From: Syntrophopropionicum sp964397525
GTDB taxonomy: Bacteria; Bacillota; Desulfotomaculia; Desulfotomaculales; Pelotomaculaceae
Assembly: GCA_964397525.1 (NCBI GenBank)
Contig: CAYNIY010000058.1
Coordinates: 1-9,175 of the forward strand
Length of the DNA stretch: 9,175 nucleotides
Reading direction: 5' to 3'
How positions within the stretch are numbered: position 1 is the first letter of the stretch; each line of letters begins with the position of its first letter. Below, in pieces: positions 1 through 5,751 of this stretch. Position numbers and translations under genes: made by a program. Below the pieces are notes generated by a model. It did not search any database and was not told the origin of the DNA. It saw only the letters and a list, made by a program, of their open reading frames with translations.

Positions 1-1278
1 TATTGCCAGTGCAGCAAAAATACCTGCAGTTAATGCAACGACAGCGCCTGTTTTAATGAAGCTCATTCTTGAAAATCCCGTACTTTCCATTGCCACTATG
101 ACAGCCTGGTCAGTCGGAAGCACTATTCCAAGACTTGCTCCCGCCGCAACGGCCATGAGTAATGCATCTGCGCTTACGTCAACGGCGCCTGTTTGGGTAA
201 GCTGTATTACCAAAGGTGATATGAGTACTGCAGCAACTGAGCTGTCTACCACATTTGCAAATAAAGCTGACACAAATAATATGATGAGGATCAGTAAATA
301 ATGCGGCAGAGAACTGAACATCGGAATAATTAAGCCCACAACCGCTTGAAGAGCACCAGTATCATTCAAGATGTCAGAAATGCTGAGCATGCTGCCGAGA
401 AATATAATAAGAGGAATATTTATGTTTTTATAAGCGTTTTTTAATGAGAGGATGCTTGTCAATATCCAGAAAATCACCACAAATCCGAATCCAACAGCAG
501 GATGTATAAGACCGATACTAGTCAGAAACATAACTGGTATTAAGGAAATCAGGACGATAGTCGTTTTTTTGGGGCTGCTCTTTGCAGCGGGTTCTATTAG
601 TATCGATTCTTTTGACAATGTTTGTCTTTCATCCCCGGCAGCTTTTTGCTGAGTGGGAATAAGTCCACATGCCTGGCATACAAACAATACAATTAAACCG
701 GTTCCAACCATCACCAAACCATGAGCAGCAAAGTCGAACACTTTAAATGGCTGGCCAAATGCCTGTAACCTGAATGCCGATACGATAAGATTTGAAGCTG
801 TTCCGATAAGCGTCACCGATCCGCCAAGAATTGCAGCATATGCAAGCGGCATCCCAAAATTTGCTTTTTCTACGCCTGCTCTATGCGCCATTCTTTTTGA
901 AGTAGGAAGCATGATCCCTATGGCCCCAATATTATTCATAAAAGATGAAATCAAAGCGGTTGATAGGGACAATGCAATTATCTGCTTTTTTGGTTTATGG
1001 ATCCTTCTTGCTATGCTTTTACCGTACCCTGAGAGGATACCCGATTCTACGATTCCAGCACTCATCACAAGTACAATAGCAACCGTAAATAGTGCAGGTG
1101 ATGCGAATCCGGAAAAAAGGTCGGACGGCTGGGCTATTTGAAGAAGTCCAAGCAGAAGCAGACCACCGAAAGCAGCTATATCATACTGAATTTTTCCTGA
1201 AACCAAAGCATAAAGAACAAATAATAAAACAAGCCATGTTGCACTCTGTTGCCAGTTCAAGAAAATATCAATGATCAT
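1..1278 (-). CDS. SLC13/DASS-type (ArsB/CitM-like) anion permease, 3' end cut by window
   Basis: Reading 1278 down to 1 gives 426 uninterrupted codons, so the C-terminus lies beyond the left edge. The protein is hydrophobic throughout with the two-fold repeat of the ion transporter superfamily. The first repeat carries FMNNIGAIGIMLPT (about residues 113-126) followed by GGSVTLIGTASNLIVS (152-167), the substrate/sodium hairpin pattern of SLC13, ArsB and CitM carriers. The second repeat has ANVVDSSVAAVLISP and, later, GIVLPTDQAVIVAM. The family moves di/tricarboxylates, sulfate or other oxyanions with Na+ or H+; the substrate cannot be read here. A hydrophilic linker (around QQKAAGDERQTLSKES) separates the halves. 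ATG at 1278 is chosen because an in-frame TGA directly precedes it. A GAGGTGA motif sits almost against the start, an unusually short spacing. The gene is separated from the Nudix gene by about 330 nt and probably has its own promoter. Confidence 0.88.
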   Translation of the reverse strand, partial: MIIDIFLNWQQSATWLVLLFVLYALVSGKIQYDIAAFGGLLLLGLLQIAQPSDLFSGFASPALFTVAIVLVMSAGIVESGILSGYGKSIARRIHKPKKQIIALSLSTALISSFMNNIGAIGIMLPTSKRMAHRAGVEKANFGMPLAYAAILGGSVTLIGTASNLIVSAFRLQAFGQPFKVFDFAAHGLVMVGTGLIVLFVCQACGLIPTQQKAAGDERQTLSKESILIEPAAKSSPKKTTIVLISLIPVMFLTSIGLIHPAVGFGFVVIFWILTSILSLKNAYKNINIPLIIFLGSMLSISDILNDTGALQAVVGLIIPMFSSLPHYLLILIILFVSALFANVVDSSVAAVLISPLVIQLTQTGAVDVSADALLMAVAAGASLGIVLPTDQAVIVAMESTGFSRMSFIKTGAVVALTAGIFAALAI

Positions 1279-1304
1279 TCACCTCGCAATAGAAACACCT
1301 CTTT
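1275..1304 (-). promoter_or_regulatory. Ribosome-site region with possible 4-codon leader before the permease
   Basis: Two ribosome-site-like motifs precede the permease. The distal one, AAAGAGGTG at 1304-1296, is 6 nt from a TTG at 1289 that would open a four-codon reading frame (TTG CGA GGT GAA TGA). Its stop overlaps the permease ATG at 1278. The proximal one, GAGGTGA at 1285-1279, abuts that ATG. Either the proximal motif is used at short spacing, or translation of the mini-cistron feeds ribosomes to the permease start. This is an inference from the sequence only. Confidence 0.3.
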
Positions 1305-1413
1305 GGTAAGATTTATTAAATAAGTCAGTATTAAAATAGCATTAGCTATAGACTAATAAAATATTATTAAAAATTTCTTATAATTTAAATAAGTTTATCT
1401 TAAATGCACATAT
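1305..1413. other. AT-rich intergenic stretch, probable permease promoter region
   Basis: This stretch is visibly AT-rich, with runs such as TAATAAAATATTATTAA, and lies directly upstream of the permease gene. It probably holds that gene's promoter, but I see no pair of -35/-10 hexamers with good spacing that I would commit to. No coding region is apparent in it. Confidence 0.4.
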
Positions 1414-1551
1414 TCAATGATACCCTGAAATAATTATCTTAACTTCCCTCACCTCAACACCTGTTTTAAATACAAAGGTCACCTCAACCAATGAAGTGAC
1501 CATGACCTTTTCAATCAGCCTGCCAATCAGCTCGCCATGAAAGTTAAGGGA
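1414..1551 (-). pseudogene. Possible C-terminal remnant of a serine recombinase
   Basis: On the minus strand the frame ending at TGA 1416-1414 translates to SLNFHGELIGRLIEKV followed by a segment ending VEVTFVFKTGVEVREVKI. This resembles the C-terminal tail of large serine site-specific recombinases, where a LxxxLIEKVxV stretch is followed by an alternating VEVxFxxG strand. There is no start codon, no resolvase catalytic domain and no zinc-ribbon region nearby, so at most the last 45 or so residues survive. The frame stays open upstream to a TAA at 1608-1606, but the residues before SLNF fall in the repeat cluster and look unrelated. A tail this short is weak evidence, and the open frame of about 64 codons could arise by chance. 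Confidence 0.4.
1468..1501 (-). terminator. Terminator-like hairpin downstream of the Nudix gene
   Basis: In minus-strand RNA, GGUCACUUCA (1501-1492) can pair with UGAGGUGACC (1486-1477). That is a 10-bp stem with one G-U wobble and a 5-nt loop. It is followed by UUUGUAUUU (1476-1468), a broken U tract. It lies about 110 nt after the Nudix stop and could end the upstream transcription unit. It overlaps the recombinase-like remnant, so the pairing may partly be coincidental. Confidence 0.5.
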
Positions 1552-1561
1552 ACGGATCGAT

Positions 1562-1601
1562 GTGGACAAGGTACCTGTCCCTCTTGTCCACGTTGTCCAC
1601 G
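1562..1601. repeat. Inverted and tandem GTGGACAA repeat cluster
   Basis: GTGGACAAG at 1562-1570 is the exact reverse complement of CTTGTCCAC at 1583-1591. TTGTCCACG then occurs as a perfect tandem duplicate at 1584-1592 and 1593-1601. A competing inner pair, GGACA (1564-1568) with TGTCC (1576-1580), flanks GGTACC (1570-1575). No U tract follows on either strand, so a simple terminator is unlikely. The arrangement resembles the end of a mobile or REP-like palindromic element, and it lies next to the possible recombinase remnant. Confidence 0.6.
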
Positions 1602-1611
1602 AATATTATGA

Positions 1612-2154
1612 TTATTTCTGCTCAGCTGCCAGCTCTTCTTTCAGGTACATGTAAGCCAGCATGGCGCTCGGGCTTTTCAGCACGCCGCTGCGGGCCATCT
1701 TTTCGAATTCACCAAAAGTCAGCCACACCACCCTCTGCACGTCACAATCGTCTACATCCCGGCTCTTCTGTATGCTGTTCAGCTTCACTCTGTACATAAA
1801 CTCCTGCGCGTCGCTGGAGCCGCAAAACACATAATGTGTTTGGAGTGGCGCCTCACTTAGCAACTCGATGTCCGCCGCATAGATCTCACATTCTTCCTGC
1901 AGTTCTTCTGCCAGCACCTCCCGGTTGGTAAGTCCTTCCTTGTCCAAAAACCCGCCCGGCACATCATATACCACCTCATTGATGCAGGGGCGATACTCTA
2001 CGACCAGCCCGATCTTGCCTGCCGCGTCGGTCATCAGCGCTGTAACGTAGCTTTTTATGACGAGCTTTTCATAAACCCGCTTCTCACCCTTGATCACTGT
2101 TTCCAATCTCTCTACAGAATGGAATCCCTGATATAGGTATTGCTTATCTGCCAT
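1612..2154 (-). CDS. Nudix hydrolase, ADP-ribose-pyrophosphatase-like, divergent Nudix box
   Basis: The 180-residue protein has the layout of the ADP-ribose/nucleoside-diphosphate-sugar Nudix hydrolases, which cleave NDP-X compounds to NMP plus P-X using divalent metal. The strand with LVVEYRPCINEVVYDVPGG (about 50-68) matches the family's QYR...PGG segment. The Nudix helix follows as GGFLDKEGLTNREVLAEELQ with EECEI after it (67-91). Compared with Gx5Ex7REUxEExGU it has one extra residue, Glu in place of Arg before the catalytic Glu, and Glu in place of the last Gly. The metal-binding Glu84, Glu87 and Glu88 are kept, so activity is plausible but substrate is unknown. The start is ATG 2154, with GGAGG 8 nt upstream; a longer TTG start at 2181 lacks such a site. 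It follows the small membrane-protein gene by 46 nt, which suggests co-transcription. Confidence 0.85.
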   Translation of the reverse strand: MADKQYLYQGFHSVERLETVIKGEKRVYEKLVIKSYVTALMTDAAGKIGLVVEYRPCINEVVYDVPGGFLDKEGLTNREVLAEELQEECEIYAADIELLSEAPLQTHYVFCGSSDAQEFMYRVKLNSIQKSRDVDDCDVQRVVWLTFGEFEKMARSGVLKSPSAMLAYMYLKEELAAEQK

Positions 2155-2200
2155 GCTTATATCCTCCCAACCGCGGCCCAATGAAGCTTAGAAAAATGTT

Positions 2201-2482
2201 CTAATGAGGAAATGCTATTTCTGCTGCTGTCCAAAAAACAATCAACAGTCCCACCAGTATGGACAGCAATGTCAATAAAGATCTGTCTTTATTCTTTATC
2301 ATTGATACAACCCCGAATATAAATCCTGCAACTCCAATAACCGCAATAAATGGAGTTGGCAGTGGGAGTCTGATCGGCATATCTAAAGCCGAAAATTTAA
2401 AAAACATAAATACGATAAAAAGCAGAGTTAGAATAGCTGCCCATTTTCCAGTCGTCGTATTAGACCAAAGTTGAATTTTCAT
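2201..2482 (-). CDS. Small hypothetical membrane protein with three helices
   Basis: This 93-residue protein is not one I recognise. It has three strongly hydrophobic segments, about residues 14-30, 44-62 and 69-90. Short charged or polar connections separate them, including KNKDR at 63-67, which by the positive-inside rule probably faces the cytoplasm. There is no signal peptidase motif, cysteine pair or obvious catalytic residue. ATG 2482 is supported by AGGAGG 8 nt upstream, inside the end of the DUF169 gene. The DUF169 stop and this start are separated by only 3 nt, so the two are very likely translated from one mRNA and may be coupled. A role as a membrane partner of the DUF169 protein is possible but is inference. 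Confidence 0.75.
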   Translation of the reverse strand: MKIQLWSNTTTGKWAAILTLLFIVFMFFKFSALDMPIRLPLPTPFIAVIGVAGFIFGVVSMIKNKDRSLLTLLSILVGLLIVFWTAAEIAFPH

Positions 2483-2485
2483 AAT

Positions 2486-3247
2486 TTATTCCTCCTGGCG
2501 TTCTTGTAATTTCTGCCAGGCATGCGTTTCCAGGAAGCTGCCTTCGACACTTGTTTCCATTTCCTGAAACATCTTATAAGGCACCGTAAAAGACAGGGTC
2601 TCCCGGTCAACATGGCTGCGCTGGGAAATATCAAAAAAGCCGATTACAGCCCGGGGTTGCTCCTTCTCTGCCTCCGCATAACCGAACAATATTGACTGGC
2701 AGGCGGCCCCAAAAGGCACGGTGATGCTCTGGTTAGTACCCCGGTTATAATCTGCCAGCACGACCAGGGCAGACAGCTGGTCCGCATTCACAAAGAAAAT
2801 AACCAGCGTTGGCTTGTCCTGGTCGGCAACCTGATCCAGGGGCTTGAACACCACATACTCTGTTGGGACGTCGGTAAAAGGCAGCGACGCAACCCATTTC
2901 CTGACGGTTTCAGGATCTTTGTAGAACCGCTCGCCCTCGGCCATTACAGCGCCTGCCGGGCCCATCATGGCAGCCATTTCCTTGTTCCCCGTGGAGAGCA
3001 GGCCGTCGATGGGGAAACTACCGTAACAGTCACCGAAGCCCAGGCCGGTTCCCCCGCCGGGACAGCCGGATGTCTTGCGGTCAAAATAGGCAGTGCGGCC
3101 TTTGGCGGCAGCAACCAGCATGGAACCGACACACCCGAACATAGCCCCTTCTTTAAAGTGAAGGCCGGCAGCTGGTTTTTCATCAGTCAGGATCACTGCG
3201 ACCGGCTGCCATTTTAATCTCAGGGCACTGGTAAGCTTGGACTCCAT
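2486..3247 (-). CDS. DUF169 family protein
   Basis: The 253-residue product matches the DUF169 family (COG2043), soluble proteins of unknown function common in anaerobic bacteria and archaea. Recognisable parts are the N-terminal LxWxPVAVILTDEKPAG-like strand (about 11-28), FGCVGSM with Cys39, the family's hallmark FDRKTSGCPGGGTGLGFGDC with Cys62 and Cys74, and a later FGAACQSI segment with Cys183. Conserved cysteines suggest binding of a metal, cluster or thiol ligand, but no role is established. ATG 3247 is chosen because GGAGGTG lies 8 nt upstream. The frame runs on upstream to about 3502, but those residues fall inside the histidine-tail coding region of the EamA gene and look non-coding. 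The gene ends 3 nt before the small membrane-protein gene. A strong palindrome sits 52 nt upstream of its start. Confidence 0.93.
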   Translation of the reverse strand: MESKLTSALRLKWQPVAVILTDEKPAAGLHFKEGAMFGCVGSMLVAAAKGRTAYFDRKTSGCPGGGTGLGFGDCYGSFPIDGLLSTGNKEMAAMMGPAGAVMAEGERFYKDPETVRKWVASLPFTDVPTEYVVFKPLDQVADQDKPTLVIFFVNADQLSALVVLADYNRGTNQSITVPFGAACQSILFGYAEAEKEQPRAVIGFFDISQRSHVDRETLSFTVPYKMFQEMETSVEGSFLETHAWQKLQERQEE

Positions 3248-3298
3248 AAATAAAACACCTCCAATTTTAATATTGCGCTCAAAATAGTGTCTACCAAT

Positions 3299-3328
3299 AT
3301 TGTATCGGGCAGGCCTGTCCGGTACAAT
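3299..3328. promoter_or_regulatory. 30-nt near-palindrome upstream of DUF169, candidate operator/promoter
   Basis: Positions 3299-3313 and 3314-3328 are reverse complements at 13 of 15 positions, centred on AGGCCT. In plus-strand RNA both mismatches become G-U pairs. The outer arms read ATTGTA and TACAAT. On the minus strand TTGTAC and TACAAT are spaced by 17 nt, the spacing of a sigma-70-type promoter, although TTGTAC is a weak -35. By symmetry the plus strand has TTGTAT and TACAAT at the same spacing. Its place in the 109-nt gap before DUF169 suggests a dimeric regulator's operator over a promoter. No T tract follows on the minus strand, so it is not a classical terminator for the EamA gene. 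Confidence 0.5.
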
Positions 3329-3356
3329 GACCTTTTGATTAATAGCAGGAAATTTG

Positions 3357-4415
3357 CTAATGTGAATGTCTGTGATGCAGGTCTGGAGTGTGCTCGTGAC
3401 TGTGTTCACTCTCTTTGTGTATATGTTCGTGGCTGTGCTCTCCTGTGATTTCAGTATGGTGATGACTATGATGGCCATCATTGTGGCTATGCCTGTGCTC
3501 ATGCAGCTCCTCCGTATGGATATGTCCGTGCTTATGCTTTTCAGAGACAGCCAGGTAAGCGCCCAGTATCATAAAGCCCAGAGCGATCAAAAAAGCTGTT
3601 GAAATCGATTCCTTTAAAACGACCCAGGAGATCACTACCCCCATGAACGGCGCCGCAGCATAATAGGCGCTTGTTCTTGCCGCCCCCAATTCCCTTTGCG
3701 CGGTAACATAGAAAAATATACTCAAGCCATAAGCAACAAAACCCAAAGCCAGGGCCAGGACGATGTAAAAAAACTTTGCGGATAAATCCCCCCACGTGGA
3801 TGCAATGATGAGGGCGCCAAGACCGGATCCAAACCCCTTGATCATCACCACCTGCAGCGGATCTTTGATCGAGAGGATTCTGGTGCAATTGTTTTCAAAG
3901 CCCCAACATATACAGGAAAACAGGACAAACAAAGCACCTATGGATATACTAATCGCTGCTGCATCTCCGGCTGTGAGAATGATACTGGCTAGGGTAATGA
4001 AGGAAATGGCCAGCCACAGTCTTTTGCCAACTGCCTCTTTAAAAATAATCATGGCAACAACCGCAGTTGCCGCAATTTCAAAATTACCCAGAAGAGCAGC
4101 GGTGCTGGAATTCGTCATGCTTATACCGATCATTAAAGTGATCGGTGCGGCAATATCCAGCAAGATCATTAAAACAACAAAGGGCAATTCCTTTTTTGTG
4201 AGTCTGGCCTCTGTGACTGTAGGCTTTTGATTTTTTTTGAAGAAATAAATTATGGACATGCCCAGCCCTGCGCCGAGATAAAGCAGCGCCGCCAGAAACA
4301 ACGGGTTTATTTCTTTAAGCAATAGCTTGGAAAATGGCGCGTTTATCCCAAATAATAGTGCTGCTAAAAGCGCATATATCACAGGCAAATATTTTCTCAT
4401 TGTATTAGCCCCCAT
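3357..4415 (-). CDS. EamA/DMT-family transporter with His-rich C-terminal tail
   Basis: The first 290 or so residues form two homologous EamA halves of about five membrane helices each, the drug/metabolite transporter fold used for small-molecule or cofactor export. Typical elements are the start YLPVIYALLAALLFGINAPF, GNFEIAATAVVAMIIFKEAVG at the end of repeat one, and the matching AAPFMGVVISWVVLKESI in repeat two. The last 60 residues (about 293-352, coding 3360-3539) contain 24 histidines in HSH, HEH and HHH patterns with many Glu, and EHSHEH occurs twice. Such tails usually bind Zn2+, Ni2+ or Co2+. The tail should be cytosolic if the ten-helix topology holds, so metal transport or metal-sensed regulation is possible but not shown. 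Two starts are possible, ATG 4415 and ATG 4400; neither has a strong ribosome site, and the second (MRKYLP) gives a more typical family start. It is probably transcribed from the 4416-4502 region. Confidence 0.92.
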   Translation of the reverse strand: MGANTMRKYLPVIYALLAALLFGINAPFSKLLLKEINPLFLAALLYLGAGLGMSIIYFFKKNQKPTVTEARLTKKELPFVVLMILLDIAAPITLMIGISMTNSSTAALLGNFEIAATAVVAMIIFKEAVGKRLWLAISFITLASIILTAGDAAAISISIGALFVLFSCICWGFENNCTRILSIKDPLQVVMIKGFGSGLGALIIASTWGDLSAKFFYIVLALALGFVAYGLSIFFYVTAQRELGAARTSAYYAAAPFMGVVISWVVLKESISTAFLIALGFMILGAYLAVSEKHKHGHIHTEELHEHRHSHNDGHHSHHHTEITGEHSHEHIHKESEHSHEHTPDLHHRHSH

Positions 4416-4502
4416 GATCAGCCGCTATTTTTGGCGCCTTTTCCATATCTTCCTTGATAATACTACAATTTCTAGCCGGGTGTCTTCTCCAAAATAAACA
4501 TA

Positions 4503-4538
4503 TAAAGCAAGGCATCCGGGAATGAATGTCTTGCTTTA
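4503..4538 (-). terminator. Long hairpin, candidate terminator after the mod cluster
   Basis: TAAAGCAAGGCAT (4503-4515) and ATGTCTTGCTTTA (4526-4538) form a 13-bp inverted repeat with one mismatch, which is a G-U pair in plus-strand RNA, around a 10-nt loop. On the minus strand it is followed by a T-rich stretch (TATGTTTATTTT, to about 4492). It lies about 120 nt after the modC stop and before the EamA gene, so it could insulate the two units. The T-rich stretch is broken, so confidence is moderate. Confidence 0.45.
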
Positions 4539-4617
4539 ATAGTAAAGACAGCAGATCCAAACTGTTATTTTACTGATTTGGCAGTAATGTTGGTCGTACG
4601 ACTGTTATTTTGGGAAC
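4539..4617. repeat. Intergenic direct repeat and short palindrome
   Basis: ACTGTTATTTT occurs at 4561-4571 and again at 4601-4611, exactly 40 nt apart. A perfect 10-bp palindrome, GTCGTACGAC, lies at 4593-4602 and overlaps the start of the second copy. No gene is visible here. A 40-nt period is about four helical turns and would suit a regulator binding two sites on one face, though these may be chance matches in AT-rich DNA. Confidence 0.4.
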
Positions 4618-4637
4618 AAAAAATGGTGACTGACCAC
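4618..4637 (-). terminator. Short hairpin plus U6 directly after modC
   Basis: On the minus strand GTGGT (4637-4633) can pair with ACCAT (4627-4623) around a 5-nt loop, followed directly by six T residues (4623-4618). It starts 20 nt after the modC stop codon. The 5-bp stem, with one G-U pair, is short for a strong intrinsic terminator, but the U tract and position fit the end of the mod operon. Confidence 0.45.
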
Positions 4638-4656
4638 ACTCCGGATACTAGTTGTA

Positions 4657-5751
4657 TTAATTCGGTATCAAATGAATATCGTCAATATCTACACTAATTT
4701 TAACTCGTGACCCTCTATGCAGGTTTAGTCCTTTCCATTCATTGTTTGAAAGTACGGCTCTATAGTTACCATCCCCCTTGCAGACAACCTCCATATGAGT
4801 GCTGCGGTAATTAATACGCTCAATAAATCCATACCAGCTATTCATGTTCATATCCCCGGTGACGTCCACCGCAGGGCTTAGGCTGAGATGGCCTGCCCGA
4901 ATCAGCAGGGTAACCTCGGCGGAGTCATGGTTCGGCAAATTTCTCCCGTCTATTGGCCCGATCAGGATCGGACCATGCTTCTCTTTAAAATAAGACCGGC
5001 CTTCCCTGCGTTCAATTCTTCCTTGCAGCAAATTTTCCCCCATCAAGAAATTTGCCAGGGTCATTGATGCGGGCTGGAAAAATACATCCTCAGTCTTGCC
5101 CTCCTGCAGGATCCGGCCATTGTCCATAACGATCAAATGGGTGCCAAGCTGCAAGGCTTCATTAAAATCATGAGTCACATGGATGATCCCTGACTCTTCT
5201 TTATTATGGAGGTTCTGCAGCAGCTCCCTGATGGAGCTGCGTGTTTGGGGATCAAGGGATGAGAGGGGCTCATCCAGCAAAAGGAAAGGCGGTTTCATCA
5301 GGAAAGCTCTGGCCAACGAAACCCGCTGCTTTTCTCCCCCGCTTAAAAACCGTGGGAACCGATCCAGTAAATGATCGATACCCATCGCCCCGGCCAAATC
5401 ACCCGCCCTTTTCCGCACCGAAGAGTCCGTGTGAAGTCTGGCAGCCCTGGCAGCAAAAAGAATATTGTCCCTGACATTGAGGAAGGGAAAGAGCAGGCTG
5501 TCCTGATAGGCGAAACCAAACCTCCTGGCTTCAGGAGGTAAATAGGTGATATCCATATTATCAAGAAGAATTTTCCCTCCGGTTGGATGGCGCAACCCGG
5601 CCAATGTTTCCAACAGCATAGTTTTCCCGCAGCCTGTTGGCCCGAGGACCACAAGATACTGCCTTGCTTCCAGGGAAAAGGAAATATCTTTCAGTTGGAA
5701 TTTTCCCGCTCTGCAATTAAGGTCCTGCACTGTAAAGAATTTTGGTTTCAA
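4657..5751 (-). CDS. modC: Molybdate/tungstate ABC transporter ATP-binding protein (ModC-like)
   Basis: This 364-residue protein drives oxyanion import by hydrolysing ATP on the cytoplasmic face of the ModB dimer. Visible motifs are Walker A GPTGCGKT (37-44), Q-loop Gln83 in YQDSLLFP, signature LSGGE (136-140), Walker B FLLLDE (156-161), D-loop SLD (165-167) and switch His194 in HVTHD. After about residue 240 comes a C-terminal domain of the TOBE/MOP kind, common in ModC, WtpC and CysA-type subunits and often used for oxyanion sensing. The family spans molybdate, tungstate, sulfate and other importers, and the specificity is taken from the ModA and ModD neighbours. The start is a TTG at 5751 overlapping the permease stop (TTGA), with GAGG only 2 nt upstream, so initiation probably depends on translational coupling. 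Two terminator-like hairpins follow the gene. Confidence 0.92.
   Translation of the reverse strand: MKPKFFTVQDLNCRAGKFQLKDISFSLEARQYLVVLGPTGCGKTMLLETLAGLRHPTGGKILLDNMDITYLPPEARRFGFAYQDSLLFPFLNVRDNILFAARAARLHTDSSVRKRAGDLAGAMGIDHLLDRFPRFLSGGEKQRVSLARAFLMKPPFLLLDEPLSSLDPQTRSSIRELLQNLHNKEESGIIHVTHDFNEALQLGTHLIVMDNGRILQEGKTEDVFFQPASMTLANFLMGENLLQGRIERREGRSYFKEKHGPILIGPIDGRNLPNHDSAEVTLLIRAGHLSLSPAVDVTGDMNMNSWYGFIERINYRSTHMEVVCKGDGNYRAVLSNNEWKGLNLHRGSRVKISVDIDDIHLIPN

Noticed and set aside
1562..1591. Intrinsic terminator for the Nudix gene
   Set aside because: The hairpin is strong but no T tract follows on either strand; the hairpin at 1477-1501 is a better candidate.
2155..2181. Longer TTG start of the Nudix gene
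   Set aside because: It would add nine residues with no good ribosome site, whereas ATG 2154 has GGAGG at 8 nt.
3248..3502. N-terminal extension of the DUF169 frame of about 85 residues
   Set aside because: It overlaps the His-tail coding region of the EamA gene in another frame, has no family similarity, and the ATG at 3247 has a well-placed GGAGGTG site.
3796..4230. Plus-strand open frame of about 144 codons
   Set aside because: It is the antisense shadow of the EamA membrane helices, with no ribosome site or known motif.
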